NCBI GenBank assembly: GCA_025667525.1
Contig: CM046878.1
Span: forward strand, 79,566,196 to 79,630,195
Length of the DNA stretch: 64,000 bases
Source of the DNA: Glebionis coronaria
Lineage: Eukaryota; Streptophyta; Magnoliopsida; Asterales; Asteraceae
Direction: 5' to 3'
The notes beneath the pieces are model-generated. The model worked only from the letters and a program-made list of their open reading frames with translations. It was not told the origin of the DNA and made no database searches. Below, in pieces: positions 55,004 through 64,000 of the stretch. The position numbers and the translations under genes are program-made. Position 1 is the first letter of the stretch. Every line of letters begins with the position of its first letter.

Positions 55004-55361
55004 CATCGGAATGTCACCCATCGCAATACCCATCGGAATGTCACTCTTATCGCAATATCCCTTGTATCGCAATATGCTTCAATCGCAATATGTCCTCTAT
55101 CGCAATACCAATCGATCGCAATGCCCCGATCGCAATATACAATCGCAATGCACCGATCGCAATAACCTATCGCAATAACCTATCGCAATGCACCGATCGC
55201 AATAACCTATCGCAAAGCACCGATCGCAATAACCTATCGCAATATCAGCAAAACAATCGCAATATGAAACTTTGATTCAATCGCAATATCACAAAATAAG
55301 AGCAATCGCAATATGGATCGCAATCTAGATCGCAATGATAAACCCTAAGTCATTGCGATGG
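55004..55361. repeat. Motif array B: ATCGCAAT(A/G) with two ATCGGAATG
   Basis: About 20 ATCGCAA copies occur, mostly followed by T, in 350 bp of the 5' leader, spaced roughly 10-25 bp. One inverse copy (ATTGCGAT) is at the end. The first copies include two CATCGGAATGTCA words, identical in core to the word used by element D. Confidence 0.9.
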
Positions 55362-55643
55362 AACACATGAAGAAACGGTCGCAACGTGAGAAACAGTACG
55401 AATTTCCGCTTTTTTCGCCTAAAACTCAACCAATTCGGGATTTTGAGCCAAAAAATGATCCAAACATCCAAAATTTTTGTGTTTTTAATCAAAGTAATAA
55501 TACCAAATCACTACCAATAGTATGTAGATGATTTATATCAAGAATAGACCATAAAAAAAAAATGGAACATGTGTTTTAGATCAAAAAAGGCACGAAAAAT
55601 CAAGAACACAACACACGAATCTTCAATCACCTATCCACTATAG

Positions 55644-55656
55644 GCTCTTGATACCA
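55644..55656 (-). other. Primer-binding site of element B
   Basis: The minus strand TGGTATCAAGAGC lies two bases from the 5' LTR, identical to that of element A and close to the initiator-tRNA-Met site. Confidence 0.8.
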
Positions 55657-55658
55657 AA

Positions 55659-56013
55659 TGTTATTCCTATATCAATCCATAACACAAGATTCTAGAGAGA
55701 GAAAGGAAGAAACGTAGAGAGAGAAACAAGAGAGATGGTGGAAGGTTAAACACTTTTATAGAGAGAAACAAAATGGTAACCAACACCCTCTTCTACACAT
55801 GGAAGAGGGTATATATACCCTTGGCTTTTGGGTCTTGGGTTTAAGTGACTTGGGCCGGGCTTGGCTTTGTCTTGGGCTTACGCCCCTAACTTATACAATA
55901 TTAGCTTAAACTCCAAGCCCGGTTTTCCCGACTAACCTATTACAATACAAGACCATTTACGACTAAGATGACCTATTACATTCTTGTTCGACTATATAAA
56001 TATAGGGCTAACA
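55659..56013 (-). repeat. 5' LTR of element B
   Basis: This 355-bp LTR is followed by the TTATG duplication at 56,014-56,018. It keeps the TATA box and hairpin (55,786-55,817) with one mismatch. Confidence 0.95.
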
Positions 56014-56144
56014 TTATGGTTTATTTGAAATGAAAAAAATTACTAAAATCAATAAAGCTGAAGAAAGTAAGCGGGGTCTATCCGGACCATCGGCGAGTGA
56101 CCAATGACCGAAGGATAAGTATGTTGTGGTAGGTTGTACTGAGA

Positions 56145-56156
56145 GCTCTAATACCA
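56145..56156 (-). other. Primer-binding site of element C
   Basis: The minus strand TGGTATTAGAGC directly abuts the LTR at 56,157. It is one base from the initiator-tRNA-Met site TGGTATCAGAGC. Confidence 0.8.
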
Positions 56157-56319
56157 TGTAAAATACAAGAGATATTATTGATTCAATGATCTCGTACAGA
56201 AGACGTGGCATATGTATTTATACAAAATACATAGCTTTGACATTAAACAACCGATCAAAAGCCTAAAGCTGATGGACCACAAGCTCACAATCGGACTTAA
56301 GTCAACCTATCCTCTAAAA
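56157..56319 (-). repeat. 5' LTR of element C
   Basis: This 163-bp LTR is homologous to 32,480-32,644. Its outer end reads CTAAAA instead of the expected TAACA type, probably by mutation. GTTAA follows at 56,320-56,324. Confidence 0.8.
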
Positions 56320-56324
56320 GTTAA

Positions 56325-56956
56325 TGGTACATTTTTAAGTTGTGACATTAATACTATATACTATTTTAGGAAGTGTGGGGAATTTTTTTATTATTTTTGT
56401 GGGTTTTGGCGAGAAAAAAAGAACCCCACGTGTCCTTCTACGTGGCTTAGGTGTGTCGCTGAAAAATGTAAGAACATATATAACTGAAAACAAAATATTT
56501 TTATTATCTCGAGATAGATCTGGAAAAATCACACATACACACACCTTCATTCATCCTCACCAAATCCTTATCACCGCTTCATTAGCAAATCTCTAAAACT
56601 ACCTCTTGGCTTAGTTGGGTTGTTTTGGTTCAAAGATCTCATTATCTCCATATTTCCTCTCATGTCACATCCACTTCCTCATGATTTTCAATTTTTAGGA
56701 AGAGGGATCAACAAAAATTCCGTAAACACAAGAAAAAGGTATCAAAATATCATCAGATAAAAAAATACAATCGATTTATGTTGTCGATCCGATTGGGTAT
56801 GTTCTTTTTCATAATTGTTTTCAAAAATTACTAATTCTTTTATGATTTTGTATTGAAGTTTTTTTATGTAAGTAATATTAATTTTGGGATGTGTTTTTCC
56901 GAATTTGAGAACCGATAATGTATAGTTATTGTGTGTTCTTTTGTTTTTCATGAAAC
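56325..56956 (+). other. Upstream region of a candidate host gene
   Basis: It lies between element C and the first recognised coding exon. From about 56,520 the C/A-rich, T-poor sequence resembles a 5' untranslated exon that could end near AGAAAAAG|GTATCA at about 56,740. CACGTGTCC at 56,428, an ACGTG-core box, is a possible promoter element. No TATA box can be assigned with confidence. Confidence 0.35.
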
Positions 56957-59900
56957 ATGGGCCACTTCAAGTTCTTGGTTCACAATGAAGCAATTTGCAG
57001 CATCTCACTAGCAGAGCATTGGAGTCGAGAGTATGTTTTTTTATGTTGGTTTTAACTTTAGGGGTTTTTTGCTTGTTGTTGTTGTGTAAAATAAATGCAT
57101 GTTATAAACACTTTACTTTAGATCTTCACAACTTGGTGTAAAATTTATATGTTTATATCGAATTCTGGATTTGTATGTGCTTAGTGAGTAAGGTTTTGTA
57201 TTAAAGAGGCTTAATGGTGCTTTAAAGCAGTGGTAGATGAGGTGAATACGAGGGAACAACCCTTTAGATACAACTGTGTGTTTCAGCTTTGCTTGGTTTG
57301 CTGCTCATGCTTTTTATCCCGCAGAGGCTGAAAGGCTAAAATTTATGTCACATTCTATTGGCATGATTTGTGTCCCCTTGAATCATCAATATTATGAAGG
57401 TTGGGATGTCTATAGAGGTCTATCATTGCCTTATCTTGTTGTATTAGATAACCATATGATGTGTGAACAGTATAAGCTTCCATTATTTAACGTATGCTTT
57501 TTTAACATCATGTACATTGAATGCTTCTCAAACAACTAATACAACCATTGTTTGTGCTTTTGAGTTAATGTCTTATAAGCTTAAGTTAACTGAGCTTATT
57601 TGTCTTCTCTGTTTCAAATAAGCCCGAGAGCCCTAAATTAGGTCTTCTATTATTAACGTATTATTGTGTAACAGAATTATCAAATGTAATGAGTTGTATA
57701 GTGCATTGTATTTAGGATCTCATTTAAAAAACATTTGTTTATATCAGTGTTTCGTCCAACGCCTTACTTCGATGAAATATTCCACAGATGCAACCCCAAA
57801 CACCCTGACATTTGGTTTTGTTTAAAATGTAAATATACATGCTTTCAAGTTTTGCATGAAAAAGGTATATTTTTTTGAATGTATGATATACTCCTTTCTA
57901 GATTAGGTTTATGGGGAGGGAGGGTGACGTCATTCGGGCTTTGTGAACACGGAAATGGAATTTTACTTTTAATCAGGTCTACAACGAACCATGTACAGAA
58001 TGGCCAGGCGACTAGAATGCAAATAAGCAAATTAGGTTTAATAAGAACTAACATGAATTTTTGTTTGTTGTAGTAAAAAATCAAGGATAGATGTGGCTGA
58101 CGAATAGTAACATTTGGGAGCACTATTTATATTATTGTTGTGCATAGGTCCTCTCAGGTTTTCCTTTCAACCTTAATTTCATTATTTTTTCGGTATTAGG
58201 TCTGGTAGAGAAAACTTAGGTTAGTTTTGTTGTTTAACTTTGTGACAAAAACCATAATAATGGATTCTGATACGAGACACACATGTAATGGAACACTAAG
58301 CTAATTCTTCTCTAAGTGAAGATATTAGTTGTAAAGTAGGCGCTTGAAAGCTAAGTCTTTTTTTCTGATCAAATTAATGTATAAATTAGCACCCGGATCA
58401 TATATTTCTATGAGGCGTGGCTGATAATATTGTTCGACCTATAGAGATGTATGTTGGGCCAAAACCCAATTTGAGTAATCATAACTCGCTAGACAAACCC
58501 GCTTGGAAAAGACCTGAAGAATAAAGTATCAGTTATAAACGGTTACATAACCGTTTTTAGTAGTTACTCAAAGGTTGCAACGATTCCCCAACAGACACGA
58601 CTTTTCATTGTACCTTTTCGCTATGTATAAATAGATAGGCATGTAAACAAACATCGATGATGATGACTATACTGATTTATTAATGCAAGAATGTTATTTC
58701 GGTATATGTTGATTGCAAGATTACGAATTCGATCCAACAATTGGCATCAGAGCTTTTGGTTAACAACCAAATCATCATATTCCAAGATTTTAAAGATTCA
58801 GTGTTTCTTATTTGAATCATCAGAAACCGAAAAAACACAAACCCAGAAAAGGGCCAGGCACGATAACAGTTTTTCAAGATTCAAAACAATAAAAAAAACC
58901 CACATCGAATCTAATAACACGAAGTCATCATCAAAGGGGGGGGGGGGCAGAAAGCAAGATCGGAGAAAAGGGTACAAAATCAATCAAAATCATAAATTGA
59001 TTTTGATTAGCAAGAAAGCCCCAATTTTCGCAGCAAGAAAAACCCTAATTTTCGCACAGAAAAGATCAGGGAAATCATAAACTACGAACATATTGTAGTT
59101 AGCAAGAGGATACGGGCCTTCTTCTCGGTAAATTAAATCACCAGTGAAGACAACAGAGAAAGCAGTTGTGTGATTTCCACAGAGAGAAGAAAGAGAAGAG
59201 GGGTGTTATTTACAAAGAGAAGAAAAGGATGTGTTATTCATTAACACAAAGGCAAGGACCGGGTAATATAAAACCCACAACAAGACGGGCCTTTTGTTCT
59301 TTGAACCCACAGCAAGACACTAGGGCTTTTAACCACACCAAAGAGACTACGGGCCAAGTAGCCCATCAGGTTTAAAAAATGAATCACCTTTCACCCCCTT
59401 TACTTCTATTGTTTGTTTCTTTACATTTTAGTTAGTATTTTTTAGATTTATAAAAATACATATAAAAAGGAAATAAAAGTAAAAGTAAATAAAATAAAGT
59501 TTTGTATTTTTATTTAAAAGAAAAATCATTTTTCACTTTTAAAACACAAAATAGTAAGAAAACCGAATCTTCGTGATTCATAGCAAGATAAATTCGAACA
59601 TTTGTGGTTCATAGCAAGATAAAATCGAACCTTCGTGGTTCAAAGAAAGTTAAAACTGAACCTTCATGGTTCACTGCAAGATAAAACCGAACCTTCGTGG
59701 TTCACTGCAAGATAAAAACCGAACGTTCGTGGTTCATAGTAAGACAAAACCGAACCTTTGTGGTTCATAGCAACACCGAATCCTTTACGATTCATAGCAA
59801 GACTGAATCTCATACGATTTATAGCAAGATCGAATCCTTAGGTTCATAGCCTTAATATTCAAATAGAAAGGATCATTTTTAAACCTAAATATGATATTGA

Positions 59901-60971
59901 TTAAACCAATCAATATTTTAGCAAGAAAATAAAACTAGGTCGTAGCATAGACAGCAAGATTATTGGGTAGTACCCCATAGAAAGGAATTTAATCAAAAAT
60001 TCTAAGCAAACAGCAAGAGAAACTTCACAATTTTAATAGCAAGAACTTTGATCTTTCGATCAAACGCAAGCAAGAAATTGATCTCTCACTCAAACACAAA
60101 AGCAAGGAAATCAAAAACCAGCTCGGTTCTGATTATAAGAAGAAAGTTTCAAGTCTGTAGCAAGTAGCAGACAACCATAGCAAGAAGAAACTTTCTAGTC
60201 TGTAGCAAGTAGCAGACAACCAAAGCAAGAGCAAGATAGCAAGAAACTATAAAGAAAAGCAAGAAGTATAGAAGGAAGCCAAACTCTGCAAAGTAAAAAA
60301 AAAGAATCATGCAATGAAACAAATAATGAAGACAAAAGACGTAGCGTTTGTGATTAGGGGGGAATGTTGGGCCAAAAACCAATTTGGGTAATCAGAACCC
60401 GCTAGACAAACCCGCTTGGAAAAGACCTGAAGCATAAAGTATCAGTTATAAACGGCTACATAACCGTTTTTAGCAATTACTCAAAGGATGCAACGATTCC
60501 CCAACAGACACGACTTTTCATTGTACCTTTTCGCTATGTATAAATAGATAGGCATGTAAACAAACATCGATGATGATGACTATAATGATTTATTAATGCA
60601 AAAATGTTATTTTGGTATATATTGATTGCAAGAGTACGAATTCGATCCAACAATGTAATTAAGTCGTACAAACCATAAAAAGAAATTCTAAAAGCGATTG
60701 TGTATTTACCCGTCGAGTGAGACATATACTAAGGATTATTAGTGTTCAAATATTAATTACTAAGGTTGCTTGGGTTGTGTACAATCGCTCCGACGTACCT
60801 CATATATTAGATCTGTTTAGTAATCTCCATTAATTCTTGGTATTCTCTTTCATACTAGAAAACATAATGATGTGCTATTTTTTATGTAGAAATGGACATG
60901 CCTAGATTGTTGGGGAGCGAAGATTGCAGCATAACTGCCATTCTGTTGGAGCTTAATTCGTCCCAACCAGG
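56957..60971 (+). CDS. Candidate host gene, first four coding exons, product not recognised
   Basis: Four exons are inferred from splice sites: 56,957-57,030 (starts MGHFKFLVHNEA), 57,287-57,491, 57,748-57,814 and 60,890-60,971. Each intron is GT...AG. The phases join without a stop (74 nt, then 205, 67 and 82 nt), giving about 142 codons. Exon 2 reads FAWFAAHAFYPAEAERLKFM and includes CVPLNHQYYEGWDVYRG. Exon 4 reads MDMPRLLGSEDCSITAILLE. Upstream of the ATG the frame has a TGA seven bases before. Element F occupies intron 3, and element E begins in the intron after exon 4, so the rest lies beyond the window. I do not recognise the family. Expression is unproven. Confidence 0.5.
58452..58739 (+). 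repeat. 5' LTR of element F
   Basis: This 288-bp LTR runs from TGTTGGGCC to GATCCAACA. A TATA-like TATGTATAAATA is near 58,623. Unlike elements A, B and D, no strong inverted repeat follows the TATA box. Confidence 0.9.
58742..58753 (+). other. Primer-binding site of element F
   Basis: TGGCATCAGAGC lies two bases after the 5' LTR. It is one base from the initiator-tRNA-Met site. Confidence 0.8.
59565..59851 (+). repeat. Hairpin array: GAACC-loop-GGTTC units separated by AGCAAGA
   Basis: About nine units of roughly 30-34 bp each have a 5-bp stem around a TTCGT-like loop, then CATAGCAAGATAAAA-type spacer. Stems vary in a paired manner: GAACC/GGTTC in most units and GAATC/GATTC in others. The array is not coding because stops fall in every unit. 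Confidence 0.8.
60365..60652 (+). repeat. 3' LTR of element F
   Basis: This 288-bp copy has about 14 substitutions relative to the 5' LTR and is followed by the ATGTA duplication. Confidence 0.9.
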
Positions 60972-61112
60972 GTAAAGATAATCAATCCTAGCTACGTACC
61001 AAATCAATGGTTACCGGATATCACTTGGAATCGTGTAATCACTTTCAAAAGTAAATTATTCAACCCTAATGCCTAGGTATCACGAATACCTACTTGGGAT
61101 AAGACCAAATGT

Positions 61113-61700
61113 TGTTAGAGATTTAGGCACAAATCACTAACCCTTTTGTTGTTATGTGTTTCTTGTTTCTGTCCCCTTTTTCATGCAAGTCATGATCACC
61201 TATTTATAGGTTTAGCACTCAAACCCTAGTCAATGGAATTAAGAGGAATTAACGGCCAATTAATCTCCTCTTAATGTGCTCCATAATACCAGGAAAGTGG
61301 TTACATGACCAATTAAACGTGGTCATTAACTCCACTTGAATGGGTCAAAGACTGTTACAAGTGTACAAGTTCAACTCTAGCGTTTGTCTATTCTTCAGTC
61401 CCACTGAAGCATCAGCTACCCCTGAAGGGTGTTCCCGCTGAAGCCTTCAATACTGAAAAAGACAAGCTGATGAATAAACACTCAAGACAAGTCTTCAGTG
61501 AAGTTACTCCCTGATGAATACCTTCAGTCCAGAGTTACACTCTCTGAAGATCATCAGCGATGCTGAACAAACTCAGCGATGCTAAACAAACTTTAACCAC
61601 AAATGAGTATGGGTGTTTAGGGACTTGTGCGTGTACACTCCGTACCTCCTTCCCCATTCACCAGTATGAACTAGCCCACAATTGAACTATATTTCCAACA
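61113..61700 (-). repeat. 3' LTR of element E
   Basis: It begins TGTTAGAGATT and ends TTTCCAACA on the plus strand. A TATA box, CTATAAATAGG (minus strand, near 61,200-61,210), is not followed by a strong inverted repeat. CTGAAG/CTTCAG words are frequent between 61,380 and 61,570. Confidence 0.85.
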
Positions 61701-62210
61701 ATCCTCCCCAATATAGTACAATTCTTTTTTTTATGAAAATTAACATTAACAAAACAAGTGCATAAATGAAAATATCCTAAGGATTGAATTTCCATCTTAG
61801 TACATCACTTCAAACATTCGAGAATTAGGGTGTTCTAAGAATTGAACCCTTCAACTTCTTTGAATACCTGAAGACAAAATACACACAAGTTTTCAAATCC
61901 TTAACAACTCCTGACACCACGAGCCATGTGTCCATATCCAAATTCATAAATGTTGTAAGAGCCAAGTCCATGCTCCATGAGGCGGCGAAACCTCAACATT
62001 TACATAGGTGGTTCCTCTTTAGTTCATTATCTTGCTTCAGCATTTTTTCAAAGACATTAACCATTGAGAAGTTATAACTTCATCCTCCTTCAGCAAGTAC
62101 AAGCACATCCTTGAGATGATATACATGTGCTTCAGTCCCCTGAATTTTCAGCTTTCCACATTGAACTCAGCTCCCAAGTTTCCTCAGGAGGGAGTTGGGT
62201 GTCCTAGTAT
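61701..62210 (-). other. 3' noncoding region of element E
   Basis: It lies between the Pol stop and the polypurine tract. No gene or strong repeat is seen. Confidence 0.6.
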
Positions 62211-62876
62211 TCAGTGACTAGAGTGGACTTTTAAACCCATCCCTTTACCAGACTTTATAACCAAGTCTCTAGCCAATCCCTTCGTCAAGTGATCAGCTAA
62301 ATTTTGTTGAGACCTCACAAACTCTATTGAAATCACCCCATTCGTGATCAGTTCGCGAATCATGCTATGTCTAACACCTACGTGTCTAGACTTACCATTG
62401 TACATCTGGATATATGCCTTAGCCAATGTAGCTGCACTATAACAACAGATAGAAATGGGTGCCATAGGTTTGACCCACAATGGAATCTCAAGAAGCAAGT
62501 TTCTCAACCATTCAGCTTCTTTGCCCGTAGTTGCTAGAGCCACAAACTCAGATTCCATGGTAGAACCAGTAATGCAAGTTTGCTTCTTGGATGCCCAAGA
62601 AATTGCACCACCACCAAGTAGGAATACCCAGCCACTGGTGGATGAATTATCCTCAGTATTGCTGATCCAACTTGCATCGGTGTAACCTTCCAATACTGAA
62701 GGATATCCAATATAAGACAAACAATAATCCATTATTCCTTTCAAATACTTCAGTACTCTCTGAATTTCTTGCGAATTCTGAGTACTAGGATTACTAGTAT
62801 ACCTACTCAGTTTACCCACAACAAATGCAATGTCAGGCCTAGTACTAGCCATGGCATACATCAAGCAACCAATCAC
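62211..62876 (-). pseudogene. Copia RT end and RNase H (element E)
   Basis: This 221-residue frame begins at the end of RT (GCLMYAMASTRPDIAF). It continues with RNase H motifs YTDASWISN, STMESEFVAL and NGKSRHVGVRHSMIREL, then a normal C-terminus. Two single-base shifts, near 62,910 and 62,990, separate it from the RT fragment upstream. Confidence 0.85.
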
Positions 62877-62993
62877 CCTTGAATACTCAAGCTGGGAGAC
62901 AGTTGGCCATTGTTAGGCATCAGTTTCTCACTTGTATCTATTGGTATACTCACTGGAGTACAATCAAAGTGATTGAATTTCTTCAGTACCTTC

Positions 62994-63353
62994 TCAATAT
63001 AATAAGGACTGAGAAATTACAATACCATTACTTTCATGTTTGATCCTTATGCCAAGGATAACATCATCCTCCCCCATGTCTTTCATGGAGAACTTTGATG
63101 ACAAAAAATCCTTTGTCTGATCAACCTTAGCATGGTCAGTACCAAAGATTAGCATGTCATCAACATATAGGAAAATGATGACTCCTTTACCAGATTCATC
63201 AAATTTGCTATATACACATTTGTCAGCTTGGTTAAGTGAGTAACCATTAGACAAAACTACTTCATCAAATTTTTGATGCCATTGCTTAGGTGCCTGATTC
63301 AGTCCATACAAGGACTTAATCAGTTTACACACCTTGTGTTCATTACCAGGCAT
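62994..63353 (-). pseudogene. Copia RT central part (element E)
   Basis: This 119-residue frame shows SLYGLNQAPKQWH and the catalytic YVDDMLIFGTD. It is in the same frame as 63,363-63,737, separated by a TAG at about 63,360-63,362, consistent with a C-to-T change. It ends at a frameshift near 62,990. Confidence 0.85.
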
Positions 63354-63362
63354 GATGAAGCC

Positions 63363-64000
63363 CTAAGGTTGGTTCATATAAACCTCCTCATCCAAATCAC
63401 CATTCAAGAATGCTGTCTTCACATCAATCTGATAAATAATCAGATTATGAATACTAGCTAAAGCAATCAGCATTCTTATGGTACTGATACGTGCTACTAG
63501 AGCATAAGTATCAAAATAGTCTATCCCTGACTTTTGTTTAAAGCCCTGAATGACTAACCTTGCCTTGAACTTTTCAACAGTTCCATCTACCTTCATTTTC
63601 CTTTTGAAGATCCATTTGTTACCAAGTGGATTACAACCTGGAGGTAGATTAACCAACACCCAAGTGTTGTTCCCCATGATGGAGTCCATCTCATCATTTA
63701 TTGCTTCTTTCCAGAAAGCAACATCCTGGGACTTCATTGCTTCATCAAAAGTTTTGGGATCATCCTCAACATTAAAGCAATAGGATTATTGGTCTGAGAC
63801 CTCATCCCTTGTACCTTCAACCAAGTATAGTTGAAACTCAGGCCCAAAATTCCTTGGAGTCCTATGCCTTGTGCTTCTTCTAAGCTCAGGCTCAGGTTGC
63901 TGAACCACAACCTCATCAGTGACCCTTTTAGGTTCCACTGAAGCACCAATGTCCTCTGCTCCAGCAGGAGTCCTAAGGCTTGGTCTAGGGACTGATGAGA
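63363..64000 (-). pseudogene. Integrase-RT linker and RT N-terminus (element E)
   Basis: The frame of the 63,363-63,737 ORF ([42 protein letters not shown]) stays open upstream to the window edge except for a TAA at 63,786-63,788. The upstream part reads an RRSTRHRTPRNF-type basic linker normally found before Copia RT. The alternative frame at 63,734-63,949 is a shadow. Confidence 0.75.

Larger units (their letters stand above)
32943..56013 (-). mobile_element. Element B: Sirevirus-like Ty1/Copia, interrupted by element D
   Basis: LTRs of 356 and 355 bp, about 96-97% identical, are flanked by a perfect TTATG duplication (32,938-32,942; 56,014-56,018). Without the 11.3-kb Gypsy insertion B is about 11.7 kb. 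The minus-strand order is LTR, primer site, motif array, Gag, coiled-coil linker, protease, integrase, RT-RNase H, a 2.6-kb noncoding region, polypurine tract and LTR. It lacks the large post-Pol ORF of element A. The coding regions are heavily broken by stops and frameshifts, in line with greater LTR divergence than in A. Confidence 0.95.
32480..56319 (-). mobile_element. Element C: TRIM-like LTR retrotransposon (outer layer of nest)
   Basis: LTRs of 165 bp (32,480-32,644) and 163 bp (56,157-56,319) are flanked by a perfect GTTAA duplication (32,475-32,479; 56,320-56,324). The original interior is only about 440 bp (32,645-32,942 plus 56,014-56,156), with no coding capacity. A primer-binding site and a polypurine-like tract (minus strand ACTACGGGAGAG before the LTR) are present. 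Total original length is about 770 bp, matching terminal-repeat retrotransposons in miniature. Element B sits inside it. Confidence 0.85.
58452..60652 (+). mobile_element. Element F: 2.2-kb non-autonomous LTR retrotransposon in an intron
   Basis: LTRs of 288 bp (58,452-58,739 and 60,365-60,652), about 95% identical, are flanked by a perfect ATGTA duplication (58,447-58,451; 60,653-60,657). A primer-binding site and a polypurine tract (ATTAGGGGGGAA, ending at 60,364) are present. The 1.6-kb interior has no coding frame but many AGCAAGA words and a hairpin array. It must use proteins of another element. Confidence 0.9.
61113..64000 (-). mobile_element. Element E: 3' part of a Ty1/Copia retrotransposon
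   Basis: It consists of a 588-bp 3' LTR, a polypurine tract (minus strand CTATATTGGGGAGGAT, ending at 61,701), a 510-bp noncoding stretch and broken RT-RNase H. The rest, including the 5' LTR, lies beyond 64,000. The five bases before the LTR are AATGT (61,108-61,112), so the other end should be followed by AATGT. The Pol sequence differs clearly from A and B and resembles non-Sirevirus Copia elements. Confidence 0.9.

Noticed and set aside
57879..58123. Open frames on both strands between exon 3 and element F
   Set aside because: They fall in the inferred intron 3, lack suitable splice borders in phase, and show no recognisable domain.
63734..63949. 71-codon minus-strand frame in element E
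   Set aside because: The RT-linker frame one register away reads conserved Copia sequence through the same bases, so this is a shadow.

Overview
The window is plant nuclear DNA that is almost entirely nested LTR retrotransposons, with a few small DNA transposons and short stretches of low-copy sequence. The Gag, Pol and post-Pol open frames are of a type I recall as very abundant in Asteraceae (daisy family) genomes, so an Asteraceae host is likely. That is recognition from family knowledge, not a search. No bacterial, organellar, rRNA, tRNA or CRISPR feature was seen.

Region 1 (1-22,080): a decayed plus-strand Copia element (H1: Gag, protease and pre-integrase remnants) is split by a minus-strand 18.1-kb Sirevirus-like Copia element (A, 2063-20152). 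A has 331-bp LTRs and a perfect 5-bp target duplication (AAATT). It also has a primer-binding site, polypurine tract, Gag-Pol, and an approximately 1.3-kaa extra ORF after Pol. Region 2 (22,081-32,479): AT-rich LTR debris, a 3' LTR at 26,171, a Mutator-type foldback MITE with a 9-bp duplication (29,497-30,073), a second MITE with a (TA)n tract, and possible exon remnants.

Region 3 (32,480-56,319) is a three-layer nest. A small TRIM-like LTR element (C, duplication GTTAA) holds a Sirevirus-like Copia element (B, duplication TTATG). B's reverse transcriptase is in turn interrupted by an 11.3-kb Athila-like Gypsy element (D, duplication CATAC, non-canonical TA...TA LTR ends). Region 4 (56,325-61,112) holds a candidate host gene whose four recognised exons join in consistent phase. 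One of its introns carries a non-autonomous LTR element (F, duplication ATGTA). Region 5 (61,113-64,000) is the 3' part of a broken minus-strand Copia element (E) running off the window.

Three features are not explained by standard annotation. (1) Elements from two superfamilies (A, B and D) each carry dense arrays of a short CpG-containing word built on TCGSAA. In A the arrays lie directly upstream of both Gag and the post-Pol ORF, in B upstream of Gag, and in D inside the LTRs. (2) Four LTRs from different elements have a perfect or near-perfect inverted repeat starting immediately after the TATA box, with compensatory changes between elements. (3) A and B share a long structured 3' noncoding module containing a 200-bp internal duplication. 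Many frames are broken by single-base indels or C-to-T nonsense changes. Assembly consensus errors in homopolymers cannot be excluded for some of them.
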